The position numbers and the translations under genes were made by a program. Below are positions 20,564 to 30,894 of a stretch of DNA of 56,220 nt, piece by piece. The DNA is from Nemertoderma westbladi (Eukaryota > Xenacoelomorpha > Nemertodermatida > Nemertodermatidae), in the NCBI GenBank assembly GCA_032718475.1, contig JAUCBJ010003545.1:1-56220 (forward strand). Direction: 5' to 3'. Position 1 is the stretch's first letter; every line of letters starts with the position of its first letter. The notes under the pieces are model-generated. The model searched no databases, was not told where the DNA came from, and worked only from the letters and a program-made list of their open reading frames with translations.

Positions 20564-22858
20564 ATGTCTGACACAAGGCAAACTCTGTCAGATAGTCTCC
20601 TAGAAACAACAGTCTGTTTATCAGATAGGAGTATAGAGAATCCCAGACAGAGGTCTGAAACCCCTCCTACTGTAAGAAAGACAACCCCTATAGTAGCTGT
20701 GTCAGAACCTAGATTAGTAGAAGCAATTTCGCAATTCGCGAAGTTATTGAAGCGCCGTAGGTCTATCATCGGTACTCGGGCCCAAGTTAAGCGGGATCAA
20801 GAAGCAGCTGCCAAACAGCAGCAACCTCCTAGCCAAGAACCTAGTTCTCAGCGGCCCGAGAGCTCCAGTAGTTCGGGTGCTGTTGAGCGGACGCCCGAAC
20901 GCGGAGCGAAGATGGCGGATACGGTTTATGATGAACGGCCAACCTATGAAGAATCAACCGACGCCACTTCTTCTCAAGAAGAAAGCGAAGGGACAGCGGA
21001 GGGGCCGCGAAAGAGAGATGCCATTGACATCTATCTGTCAGACTATCAACGTTTTTTAGGTGATGACGAGTTGAGGAGAAGGTTAGATGGACTTAGCCCT
21101 AATAATGAAGGAACCAAGCTTGTGCTGGACGCAATCGATGTGGAAATGAGGGCTGCGAACCAGGCTAAATTTGATGAACAACTCCGCATCACACGAGTCC
21201 AAGAAGAGCAAGTAAAGAAAAAACGTATAGAAGACAGAAAGAAAGCAGCAGTAGCAGCTGCCGAAGCGGAAAGGAAAGCAGCTGAAGAGGAAAGTAAAGC
21301 CGACGAAATGGAAAGGAAAGCGGCAGCGGCAGCGGCAGAGGCAGAAGCGAAAAGAAAAGCAGCCGAAATGGAAAGAAAAGCAGCCGAAATGGAAAGAAAA
21401 GCGGCAGCGGCAGCGGCAGAGGCGGAAGCGAAAAGAAAAACAGCCGAAATGAAAAGAAAAGCGGAAATGGCAGTGGCAGAAGCAGAACGTAGAGCGGCGG
21501 AAGAAATCACCCAATTAGAATTGGAAAACATTCAGGAGAATCAAGACTGCATAAATAAACAGTTAACAGCTAGTAATATGCAGATGATGAATCGATCTAC
21601 TCCCAAAAGACAGGGATATACATCATCTGAGGAAGGCGATACCACTGATACCGAAGGCAAAGGAAATAGATCTCGTCTAAGCAGACGTAAAAGAACATTC
21701 CACCGTCAGAAATTGCCTGATTTGCCTCCAGCTGTTAGAAGGCAACTAAATAACACCAACTTAGGTAGTGCAGAACCCACAGACCAAATAATTAAAATAG
21801 AAAGACTCCCTACTATAGTAGATGAGCCTGAAATAATTAGGCCTGTTCTTGAAATCACCCCTTCGGTGATAGACACACCTGTGCTCCCTGAAGTTACCTC
21901 TAAATTCCCTCTGCACAGCACTAAGCTACCTGTGCCCAGTAGAACAGCCCATGAGGCAGTTCAGGTCCTGGACCCCGAGCGAAATATTCCTGATTTGTCG
22001 CCCGTTGTCCCTCGTCCACCCGCTACAACGTTGGCGACTCCCGCTTCGGCGGTCGAATGGGTGGATGAGAGACGGCGGGGGATGGATCTCCTGCTCGGGC
22101 AGATGCAGGAGACCGTTCAGCAATTCAAGGGCACAGTAAGGGAAAGTAGGTTAGAGTTGCAAAAGGTGCAGCAAAGTATCGCGTTAGAACGCGATAAATT
22201 AGTGAACACACAAAAGGGTATACCACCACCCCCTGTAACAATGTGTCAACCCATTAGGTCTGAAGTATCCCATGCGCAAGGTGTGGAGCCTACACGCATC
22301 TATACTGCTAGCGAAGTAGAAACTCCTATAGTAAACCCTATTAAGGGTAATTATAAACCTGTTGATAATGACATTCCCTATAGACCTGATCATAATCCGA
22401 GAAATTTATATACCGATAACTCGATATTAAATAACACGATGGCCCAAGAAAGTTTTACACGACAAATGGCTAGAACCGAAGCCCGGCAAGCGGTAAAGGT
22501 TGGAGAGATCGTCAAGTTCAATGGAGATGAGATGAAATGGTTACCTTTTAATGAATATTACAAAGATAACATACAGAACTCTGTGCTATCTAATGGAGAG
22601 AAACTTAGATTCCTCATCGAGTGCTTGGAAGGATCTCCCAAGTTAATGGCGTCAAAGTTTATTGGACATCCAGACGGATTAAGACAAGTTTGGGATACAC
22701 TAAACATCAGGTATGGTAATAGGAATAACATAGCTGGGTATTTGTATGCAAAGTTGGTAGCGCCCCGAAAGTTTATTAGCAACGGGATTATAGAGTTTTC
22801 CGATGAAATTCAGGAGATCTGCAGACAATTAGATTGGCTAGGTAAGTCTCATGAGTAG
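20564..22858 (+). CDS. BEL/Pao Gag, N-terminal part
   Basis: A 764-residue frame beginning MSDTRQTLSDSLLE. The N-terminal ~200 residues are low-complexity and acidic. Residues about 205-325 form a long Ala/Glu/Lys coiled coil with internally repeated EMERKAAAAAAEAEAKRK units. The C-terminal ~100 residues contain VGEIVKFNGDEMKWLPFNEY, LSNGEKLRFLIECLEGSP and WDTLNIRYGN, the pattern of the DUF1759 capsid-like region of BEL/Pao gag. The frame ends at a single TAG (22856-22858) and continues in the same frame at 22868. It assembles the particle in intact elements; function here is not testable from sequence. Confidence 0.85.
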   Translation: MSDTRQTLSDSLLETTVCLSDRSIENPRQRSETPPTVRKTTPIVAVSEPRLVEAISQFAKLLKRRRSIIGTRAQVKRDQEAAAKQQQPPSQEPSSQRPESSSSSGAVERTPERGAKMADTVYDERPTYEESTDATSSQEESEGTAEGPRKRDAIDIYLSDYQRFLGDDELRRRLDGLSPNNEGTKLVLDAIDVEMRAANQAKFDEQLRITRVQEEQVKKKRIEDRKKAAVAAAEAERKAAEEESKADEMERKAAAAAAEAEAKRKAAEMERKAAEMERKAAAAAAEAEAKRKTAEMKRKAEMAVAEAERRAAEEITQLELENIQENQDCINKQLTASNMQMMNRSTPKRQGYTSSEEGDTTDTEGKGNRSRLSRRKRTFHRQKLPDLPPAVRRQLNNTNLGSAEPTDQIIKIERLPTIVDEPEIIRPVLEITPSVIDTPVLPEVTSKFPLHSTKLPVPSRTAHEAVQVLDPERNIPDLSPVVPRPPATTLATPASAVEWVDERRRGMDLLLGQMQETVQQFKGTVRESRLELQKVQQSIALERDKLVNTQKGIPPPPVTMCQPIRSEVSHAQGVEPTRIYTASEVETPIVNPIKGNYKPVDNDIPYRPDHNPRNLYTDNSILNNTMAQESFTRQMARTEARQAVKVGEIVKFNGDEMKWLPFNEYYKDNIQNSVLSNGEKLRFLIECLEGSPKLMASKFIGHPDGLRQVWDTLNIRYGNRNNIAGYLYAKLVAPRKFISNGIIEFSDEIQEICRQLDWLGKSHE

Positions 22859-22867
22859 CTGAGTGCT

Positions 22868-23692
22868 ATGGTTATTAGAGCAGTGGCCTCTACTTTACCG
22901 AAGGGTGGAGTAGGTACACGCTGGGACAAGAAAGTGTTATACATGATGGAACAACAACAACGAGACCCTACCATGACTGATCTCATGACATTCTTGGATG
23001 GCGAAGTGAAATTACAGCTCATAAAGCAGTCCAGAGAGAAGACATCGGAAAACAAGGTAAGTGAGAAACCCGTCTCCAGAAGAAAGGTAACACCAGTGTG
23101 TTATACCGACGACGGCGAAAGCCAAGCTTCCCAAGAGGAGGACAGCGGGAAAGACACTGAAAGATCTTATTATGTCAATAAAACACCTAACGAACAGGGA
23201 AGTAAATTTAAGTCTCGATCCAATGACAAGAGAGAACAGGTAAGAAAAACTCCTCCTACGTCTCCCAAGAGAATTCAGGTGAGAAAGCCCGAGGAAAGAA
23301 CGAACGTGCACCACACAGCACATGTTAAAGTAAGTAACATCAAGCCCAAATGTGTGCTGTGCGACGGGCCCCACCGTTTAAATGCGTGTGATAAATTCTT
23401 AAAGAAATCATTAAAAGAGAGACGGGAAGTCATGTGGGATAAGCGGTTGTGTTATAATTGCCTCAGACGAGGACACCAACGGCGAACCTGTTACTCCGAC
23501 GCAAGGTGTGCAAAGTGCGGTGCGAAACATCATATCTTGTTGCACACTGAATTCGAGCGAAATAGTCCGAGTCAGGTGAGTGATTCCGAACTACATGTCC
23601 AATTCAGTGATGTGAACGACACTGATCAATCTGAGATGGAAGGATTTTCTATACGGACGAATTCTCCGACCAAAACGAATCCTGTTACTTAA
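22868..23692 (+). CDS. BEL/Pao Gag, C-terminal part with zinc knuckles
   Basis: Same frame as the preceding ORF after the TAG codon, opening MVIRAVASTLPKGGVGTRWD. After a basic linker it has CVLCDGPHRLNACDKF, then LCYNCLRRGHQRRTC and CAKCGAKHHILLH, the characteristic CxxC..H..C knuckle series of BEL/Pao elements that binds RNA. It ends at TAA 23692; the next frame is -1 relative to it and overlaps, open across the stop. That overlap is compatible with a frameshift between gag and protease, programmed or mutational. Confidence 0.8.
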   Translation: MVIRAVASTLPKGGVGTRWDKKVLYMMEQQQRDPTMTDLMTFLDGEVKLQLIKQSREKTSENKVSEKPVSRRKVTPVCYTDDGESQASQEEDSGKDTERSYYVNKTPNEQGSKFKSRSNDKREQVRKTPPTSPKRIQVRKPEERTNVHHTAHVKVSNIKPKCVLCDGPHRLNACDKFLKKSLKERREVMWDKRLCYNCLRRGHQRRTCYSDARCAKCGAKHHILLHTEFERNSPSQVSDSELHVQFSDVNDTDQSEMEGFSIRTNSPTKTNPVT

Positions 23693-23706
23693 TAAACACC
23701 ACCGCA

Positions 23707-25092
23707 GTGTATCGAGCACTCATGTATGAGAAAGACACAGACAGCGACCTCACCCTAACTACTTCAGATCAACAACAATCTTGGAAAGCGCCAACTTCAA
23801 ATGTAGGAATCCGAGAATTTCCTGTAGTCCAGTTACGGGTCCACGGACCTCAGAAGAGCTATATAGTGAACGCCCTCCTGGACTCCGGCAGCACAGGAAC
23901 ATTCATCGATAAAGAACTAGCCGAAGACATCTTTGCTGGACAACCCAAGTTCCGAACCAAGCTAAACATGTCAGGGATCATGCAGGTTTGGAATTCTACT
24001 GTAGCTGCCGACTATTATATAGGTGAGTTGTCCACTCCACAGGATAAACTAGGAGAACACAGTATAAGGTCAGTCAAAATGGTGGCAATAAAGAACTTCG
24101 CTACCACCCAAGTGGAACCTTATAATTGGGACGAAGATGATCATGTCCAACAACTTAACATCCCTAGATTCGACACCGATTATCCTGGAGTACAAATATT
24201 AATCGGTCAAAACGCGCATGAGGCGCTGGAGACATTAGAGAAACGACCTACTCAACCGCAACCACTTCAGACCTATGCGGTAAGAACTAGAGTAGGCTGG
24301 TACCTTACTGGACCTTCCCGTAGAACGCTCAGGGAAAGACTGCTTCAAGATCGCGTCTGCCAGGTGAGTGAATGGGAAGACGATACTAGTGAGGGAGACG
24401 ACCCAACTGAGGGAACACCACACTCCTCAGATAATGACAATCTTAACTCCAATGTAGATCAATGGAGATATTGCCCCAAGAAGTTTAATCCAACTGACAT
24501 CGCTTCCAGAGGAGCAACTCCTCAAGAACTGACAGATACTACAGACCGGTTAGGTGAACCCGACTTCCTGAGTAAGGAGGATGAATGGCCTCCCCATCTT
24601 ACTCCGACTGAGATTAGACCAGCCAAGGGAGCGGAGAAAGTCAAACCTAAAACCCGGACGGGTGGATCGGAGTTATTTGAACCCGGGATAGATCTGTCGG
24701 TATTACATATTGCCAGGGACGACGCCGTGGATCTGGACCTCCCCACCGCGAGTGGGTCCTTCATGAAGATCAAAGAGAGCGATTGGAGCTCTGGAATATC
24801 AGACGTCTCGCAGGGACTCTCACCTCTCCTGCAGGGAGCGACGGACCACTATAGCTCCTGGAATCGGCTTTGTAAGGCCGTCGTGTACCTAGAGCGATGT
24901 TTCTATCGTCACTATTCCAGGACGAAGAGGAAACCTGGAATTGTATTCGGGATGCAGCGACTCAATCACCCAGTCGGTCGTTTGTGTTTACCGGAAGGGA
25001 ATGGAGGACTCTCCGGAAACTGTGGAAGGCAAGATTCTCTTCCCACGACCACCTCCCTAATCCTTCAAACATCTAGGGACTCCATAACGTAA
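23707..25092 (+). pseudogene. BEL/Pao protease fused to post-RT remnants
   Basis: The N-terminal part carries VVQLRVHGPQKSYIVNALLD followed by SGSTGTFID, the aspartic-protease-like DUF1758 motif (LLDSGS). It ends with TYAVRTRVGWYLTGPS, the usual close of that domain. Instead of reverse transcriptase, the frame passes through an acidic linker and goes straight to DQWRYCPKKFNPTDIASRG, which in intact elements follows the RNase H-like region (WR..P...NPADLASRG). Later LCKAVVYLERCFYR resembles the segment before integrase. The deletion junction is near 24450 and preserves the frame. RT and integrase catalytic motifs are absent. The stop is at 25092, before any integrase core. Confidence 0.8.
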
Positions 25093-26763
25093 CAACATAT
25101 GGAGTGGGTGTGTGACTCTATTATTTTATATTATTTTATTATTTTTATATTTCTGTATGTATTACTATGTAATTTTATTATAATCGTTTTATTTAATTTA
25201 GTAGAATATTATTTAGCGATTATTTATTAGATTAGTGCAATATATATTCGCGTTTATTACTTAATTACGTATATATTATATTTAGTGCGACGGCAAGAAA
25301 TAATTCTTTTCCTCCTTCCTTACTGTCCGTATTATATTATAAATACGTAACTACAGTAAGATCAAATGTCCGTACTTATTAAAGTACAATAAAGCCACTA
25401 CTATATTTAAGTATTATTGGTAGGCAGAGTATTAGGAATGCAAAGTTCAGATCCTCGTGTCTCGGCTAAACCAAGCTCTGGGTAGACCTTGGAAACGACT
25501 TGCCTCTTCACACTGACATTGCTTCGTGCGATATTGCTCTCATACTGTATATTAAATAATACATATAGTAGCGTGATGTCCCTTTAACAGTAGCGTATAA
25601 CGCAAAATAAATCTGTTAAACCCTTTGACCATCTGTAATTCTAGTCGATTAAGATATCGCGGCACCCACCGATATACTTGAAAGACAAATTCTAGAATCA
25701 GTGGTTAACGTCCCCAGACAAGTTCTGGAATAAATCGGTGCCCATCTCAAATATTAATTATTTAATATTTGCAAGTCTAATAAATCAAAATCTGTAAAAT
25801 TCAGATCCTTCAACAATTCTAGTCAATTAAGATATCGTAGCATTTACCGATATTCTTAAAAAGACAATTGTCATAGAATTAAGGATCTTGTGTCCCCAGA
25901 CATGTTCTAGAATCAAAATATGTCAATTTAATTATCAAATAATAAAATTTCAGGGAATAAATTTAAATTCATGCCTTTTAATGAATTTAATAAATTGCCA
26001 TTTTTACGCAATTTATAACATTCCCAAAATTCCATTAATTAATAGATCAAGGGAGCGGAGATTTATCTTATTATGCGTATGAGTGTGCGAAAGTCTCCCA
26101 AACATAGTCAATAGCCGATAAAATTCATAAAGTCATGTATAAAACAGGACATTGACCATTAAAGAATTACTATTAAATAACATCCCAGATCTGTATGCAT
26201 TGGAATTACCCTAATTCTACCGCTAGCTTTGCATAATGTCACCATGGCAACAACCACGCTAGAATTAGAATTGAGTTAAAAGAACAATAGAAAGCTTGTC
26301 CCATTGAATAGCATAGGGAATAAATAGCGCACTGCTAGTATCCAAGGATACATAATAATACAGTGACATTCTGGAAGGCATTGACTAACGGACAAATGGC
26401 CCGAGTGTGTGTAATTTGTGACAAGTTGTGTGTGTGGTATTTGTGAGTTTATAGGCGAATGTTACTACTAAGGTGTGTTTACAGTAGCGAGTCGCAATTG
26501 TGAAAGTAACCCTAACTCTCCAATAAGAACCTGAAGTATATCTAAGCCTTTGGGACGGACGGTGGAGTGGCTCGTGCTGGTTGTTGTAGTCGTTGTGCAG
26601 CTACGACGTTGGCGATAGGCACATCGGCGAAAGGACACCAGCGCTGAGGATCTCGCACTGTCCGGGGGCAGAGAGGGGTAGGCAGCGACGCCCGCTCGCC
26701 TAAATATAAACTCATTATAATATGGATAAACTCATATAGCAGATATGGTTGAGTTGATAGAAG
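25093..26763 (+). other. BEL/Pao 3' region, non-coding
   Basis: AT-rich, with no recognised genes. A ~185-bp imperfect duplication is visible: 25608-25735 and 25793-25920 share AATTCTAGTC(A/G)ATTAAGATATCG, AAAGACAA and GTCCCCAGACA(A/T)GTTCT. The stretch 26540-26700 is noticeably GC-richer. Confidence 0.55.
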
Positions 26764-27150
26764 ATGATCTTGGTATCAGGGAGATATACTCTACCTTTAC
26801 AAGCGTTTGTTGATAGCTTAATACGCGGCGATGCTGGTCCAACTGCTGCGGAGGACGACGGTCGTTATATCGAACCGCCAATGTCCCAAGAGCAGCTCGC
26901 GCGCGAGTTGGACTATAGAAAATTCGCCGCTCGATATACGCAGCGTAATGGTACATATATGGACCTCTTAACTACTGGACATTCTATCGATTTACACGAT
27001 ACGGACTATGTCGAACATATCCTACCCAGAGGAGTCGAAACGATAAACCAAAATTCTAATGCGAAAATCCTATTCGAAATCGACTCGAAAGAAAAGACAT
27101 TAAAGAAACAAATAAACGCGGTAACTCCAACATATATTTGGAATTCTTGA
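26764..27150 (+). CDS. Unidentified ORF in BEL/Pao 3' region (128 codons)
   Basis: Begins MILVSGRYTLPLQAFVDSLI and includes PPMSQEQLARELDYRKFAAR and DLHDTDYVEHILPRGVE. Soluble-looking, with no signal peptide or membrane segment, so it does not look like an envelope protein. It does not resemble integrase or RT. Codon-like composition and GC content exceed the surroundings. Another frame starting at ATG 26745 runs in parallel for 22 codons. Function unknown; it could be a decayed accessory gene. Confidence 0.35.
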   Translation: MILVSGRYTLPLQAFVDSLIRGDAGPTAAEDDGRYIEPPMSQEQLARELDYRKFAARYTQRNGTYMDLLTTGHSIDLHDTDYVEHILPRGVETINQNSNAKILFEIDSKEKTLKKQINAVTPTYIWNS

Positions 27151-27201
27151 TAGAAGCATTGTAACAACAAATAAATATCATCCGCGTTTCCCCTACAAGA
27201 C

Positions 27202-27582
27202 ATGTGTCTTTGGTGTTATTGTGATGAATGCCCAAGACCCAACCAACAAACAGAAAGACATAAACATCCGCGGAGACGTTGCTTTAAACACGGTTTTACT
27301 CGCTATATTTACGGGAGTTTCGAGCGAAACTTGTTTGATGTATCACCTACGCTCGTTCGACTCAGACGATCCTTAAATAAACCCATGATCAGAGTTCCGG
27401 AATACTCGGTCAGACCTCCTCATTCCCAAGTGAGACCTCAAACTCTCGATCCTAATAGTATGACGGATCCTCCCGAGCTGTACTCACTACTCAAAGATCT
27501 AGTGTTACCTGAACAATTAGTCGGTGGTACCCCGGTTGTGGGCTTCCTAGATATTAACCCATTCTACCTAGACGGATTGTGA
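27202..27582 (+). CDS. Unidentified ORF in BEL/Pao 3' region (126 codons)
   Basis: Same frame as the preceding ORF, separated by several stops in a 50-base stretch. It begins MCLWCYCDECPRPNQQTERH, is Arg/Pro-rich, includes SPTLVRLRRSLNKPMIRVPE, and ends GGTPVVGFLDINPFYLDGL. No family recognised. The frame downstream to 28154 is broken; a further 68-codon basic frame (27869-28075) is too weak to call. Confidence 0.35.
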   Translation: MCLWCYCDECPRPNQQTERHKHPRRRCFKHGFTRYIYGSFERNLFDVSPTLVRLRRSLNKPMIRVPEYSVRPPHSQVRPQTLDPNSMTDPPELYSLLKDLVLPEQLVGGTPVVGFLDINPFYLDGL

Positions 27583-28154
27583 CGCGGACACCTAATATCA
27601 CTATCCAACCGTATGGTCGTCTCCGTTTAACGCGATATAACCCTTCATCAAGGTGAAGGAGAGCGTTGTACGAAACGAGTTAAACGCTATTCTATAAAGA
27701 TCAAAAAAGAAACCTGCGTTTGTTCAGATAAACGTAAGTTATAACAGTAAGTCCAATCGATAAACGAATTGGCCTTATCTCAGTTCGATTGGGAAATCTC
27801 GAATCTCTAAGAAGATATCAAGCTTAGAAAACCCTATTCTCTGCGAGAGTTTTGGACGAACGTATCCCATGACAAGCGGAGGAAAATCAGCTCGAGGAGA
27901 AGCATATCGAAATGGACGAGACACCGACCGTAAACCCAAACCTTCTAATGCAATTGTATTGCACCCTTTACCCAGGAGTTATAGCCTTTCTCGTAAAGTG
28001 GCTCGCCCCAAAGAGAAAAGGACTCTTGCTGGCCTCGGGAAACTGCGTGAACGCCGTCCGCGCAAGAAAAACTAACTGTTTAGAGTATCTTTATGTTTTA
28101 GAAACTGTGATTTTTATATTTTATAGACTGAAAATCCCATTTTCTGGGAGCGGT
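27583..28154 (+). other. BEL/Pao 3' untranslated region
   Basis: No supported gene. The purine-rich CTGGGAGCGG at 28145-28154, immediately before the 3' LTR, is the only candidate polypurine tract and is short. Confidence 0.45.
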
Positions 28155-29376
28155 GTAAAAGCTTTTGCTGAATTGCCCGGTTATTTTTCCTTATTTTTCC
28201 CGTAAAATACTCTGTAGTTGGTTTAATAGGCGTAAGAGGCCGTATTATTGCTGTATCGGTGTTTTTAGAGGATCTAAGAGCTATTTCTTCCGTATGTGTA
28301 CTGTGGAAGGCATAGTTGATGATTCTATGGCAATTCCGTGACGCAAAAGGGGATAGCTACTCTTGAACAGTAGTTACTATGACGACGGTTAACAGCTGAT
28401 ATTCATACGTGTTGATTTTCTTTGTTCTACGGCATCTCTCAGTTCAGTCAACCAATCAGAGCGTTTTTACTGTTCTTGTACAGAAATTTCCTAGAAATCA
28501 CGCAATGCTTTATGGGCAGTGTTATCATTCAGTCCTGAGCCAAGAAAGAACGGCTTTTGGAATATTTGTGCTTTTCTGCTTTTAGCCTAACACTAGTAGG
28601 CTTAATTATAAGGACATATATCCGTTATCTGACATCACACTGGGTAACTCAATGGTTAACAACTTACTCAATGCTTGGCTGATCTTGTCGTGCATACTTT
28701 TATAACGTTATACTGCTATTTACTGTCGGTTATTCATTATATGGTTGATGAAATATTATATTTGGAATAACGAGAAATAACCCCGAAAACCCAATATTCT
28801 TGATATACCGAAGGTAAGAGAGACAGCTTACATATAACGATTGTGACTTATGTTAAAGTGGTTTGAAGTGAATCTAATGTTATCTGATAGACCCTACATG
28901 AGTCGGTCTGTGTTCCTTTTATATGTGACTAAAATCAGTGAAGATCGGCAGATCAGTGTGCAGTATTGTGCAGCATTGTGTATGAGTGAGACTGATAACG
29001 AAGCATTTCCTAAAGAATGCGCCATATATGTGAATTGTAACTAAGCCATATCGTTGCATGTAGTTTAAGTCATAGCTCTGTTTATATAGATAGAGCGCCA
29101 CGTCCAAAAGGAACTGTTAATATTCCCCGAAGGTGAATAATATTGTCAGAGATTATATAATACTGTCAGTCGAATAATACATTAGGCTTACATAGCAATA
29201 AGATTAAGCCGTCGAAGTCAATCTCCCGGGTATATCCAGCGGGTGAATGATCGCGCACAGATTGGTTTCAACTAGTGTAGTGAATCAAATACTTGTCAGA
29301 GGCTAAAAGCGATTTATTATCTAGAAGACATCCTAATTTGGCGGGTTAAACTGCCAAAGGTCTGAAAGCGCGAACA
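28155..29376 (+). mobile_element. 3' LTR
   Basis: 1222 bp, the same length as the 5' LTR, starting TGTAAAAGC and ending GCGCGAACA. It is followed by the duplicated target ATACT. Only three differences from the 5' LTR were noticed, about 0.25 percent. Confidence 0.95.
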
Positions 29377-29381
29377 ATACT
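29377..29381. repeat. Target-site duplication (right), ATACT
   Basis: Matches 14153-14157. Reading directly from 14157 to 29382 keeps the P-element-like frame open. Confidence 0.95.
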
Positions 29382-30285
29382 TAACATTCGCAGTCGCAGT
29401 GAAGACCAGCACTTAAACGACCCACTGCGCCAACCATTTACAGACTCAAATGACCCGCGACTCTCTGAGTTACTGGTGCTGGCTAACCAAATGGACTCAA
29501 TGGATTGCAAAAATGGCAAACTTCACTGTCATACTTTTACTATTGATACTGCTAAGGCCATCTGTCATACATTTCGTGGCATTGTACATTTGATTCGCCA
29601 TTGTCTCAACAATGGTTTTCAATATGTACTCCCCGGACAGTTTACCACCGATCCCCTGGAAAAGGCGTTTGGACGGATCCGACAGTCAGCAGGCGGTACT
29701 TATTTCATATCTGCAGTCCAGGCAATGCAATATTACTCTATACAAAAGACCAAATTAATAACTGCATTGGATCAAGATTTTCTAGATTTTCAATCAACTA
29801 GCGGAGCTCATAAATGTGATAACTGTGCTTTCATGCTAACCGAAGAGGACGCTGCAGTATTCGATTCCTTGTCAGCCCTTGAGGTTGACGAGTTGGCCTT
29901 CGACACAAAGTCTGCTTTGCTATATGTTGCTGGTTATATACAGCGTTATATTCCCAACGATGATGACGATGACACATACTTTTATGCAATGCAGTTTGGC
30001 GGCTTTCTTGGTGAACTAAATCGAGGGAAATTGGTTACACCATCCGATACCTTTGTCCAGTTTACATTCTTTGCTTACATCATGTTTATTAGTTTAAACA
30101 AGCACAGACTATGTCGTTTTAGTTTAACCAATATTTTTGAAACAATTGCGGATAGTTATTTCGCCCAAGTCGTGCCAAAGGTGTGCTGTACCAGAATGTG
30201 CAACATATTTCTTAATAATTACAGTGTATTAGTCACCCATACAAGCTCTATGGAAACATCAATTAAAGCAATCAAGTTGTGCTAA
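29382..30285 (+). pseudogene. P-element-like transposase, 3' part
   Basis: Continuation of the frame broken at 14157. It includes DTAKAICHTFRGIVHLIRH and FTTDPLEKAFGRIRQSAGGT, the latter matching the D-x-L-E-x-x-F-x-x-I-R-x-x-G-G motif near the C-terminus of P-element/THAP9 transposases, then LLYVAGYIQRYI and a Cys/His-rich CDNCAF segment. The frame ends SIKAIKLC-stop within a tandem repeat. Together with 13672-14157 it represents most of the catalytic half; separated by 15 kb it cannot be expressed as one protein unless the whole LTR element were spliced out. Confidence 0.7.
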
Positions 30286-30409
30286 TGATATGTTTTTCAA
30301 TTAAAGCAATCAAGTTGTGCTAATGATATGTTTTTCAATTAAAGCAATCAAGTTGTGCTAATGATGTTTTTCAATTAAAGCAATCAAGTTGTGCTAATGA
30401 TATGTTTTA
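30260..30409 (+). repeat. 38-bp tandem repeat over the transposase stop codon
   Basis: Four copies of CAATTAAAGCAATCAAGTTG followed by TGCTAATGATATGTTTTT, one missing two bases. The first copy contains the final codons and stop of the P-element-like frame. Confidence 0.95.
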
Positions 30410-30890
30410 TTTATTGCCATACAGTAAAGTTAATTACGTTAAGTGTAAAGTTATCAGGCTAAGTATAAAGTAACACCATAAGTGTAAAGTTATCACCCTA
30501 AATTTAAAGTGCTGCTTAACAAAGATAATTTATAATAAATTTTTATTCTAGGGAAGCAATGGATGTGATTTTTAAATAAGACCAATTTCAATTAATTGTA
30601 ATCCAGCAGATTAACAGACAAACTGTAATCAATGACATAAAGTTTAATTCAAGTTTCATAACGTATGCATGCATCCTACGGAAAACGTATTTAGTGCATA
30701 GTTATCAGGTTTTGTGATGATGACACCACCACTAATAGTATAGGTAGGTTATTACAGGTCGGCCGCCAAGTCAGAATCGTACCTACACGTTGGCACGGCC
30801 TGTAATATAGTAGGCTATGGTTTAATGCTATACTGGTACTGGTAGCCAACATTATTAGATATCAATACCGGATAAATATAGCACACGGAT
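30410..30890. other. Non-coding, nothing recognised
   Basis: AT-rich. A short AAGTGTAAAGTTATCA-like motif repeats three times at 30438-30512. No gene. Confidence 0.4.
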
Positions 30891-30894
30891 ATCA

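Larger units (their letters stand above)
14158..29376 (+). mobile_element. BEL/Pao LTR retrotransposon, RT/integrase-deleted
   Basis: A 15,219-bp insertion bounded by two 1222-bp LTRs and a 5-base duplication ATACT. Order: 5' LTR, 5.2-kb leader containing tandem repeats and a nested DNA element, gag (20564-23692), protease-like plus remnants of the region after RNase H (23707-25092), a 3-kb 3' region with two unidentified frames, 3' LTR. DUF1759-type gag, the CxxC zinc knuckle series and a DUF1758-type DSGS protease identify the BEL/Pao group. Reverse transcriptase (YxDD), most of RNase H and integrase are absent, so mobilisation must have used enzymes from another copy. Near-identical LTRs show that the insertion is recent. 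Confidence 0.9.

Noticed and set aside
21046-21531. Minus-strand frames opposite the gag coiled coil (SAAFL.., FRFCLCRCRC..)
   Set aside because: Shadows of the Ala/Glu/Lys-rich gag coding repeat.
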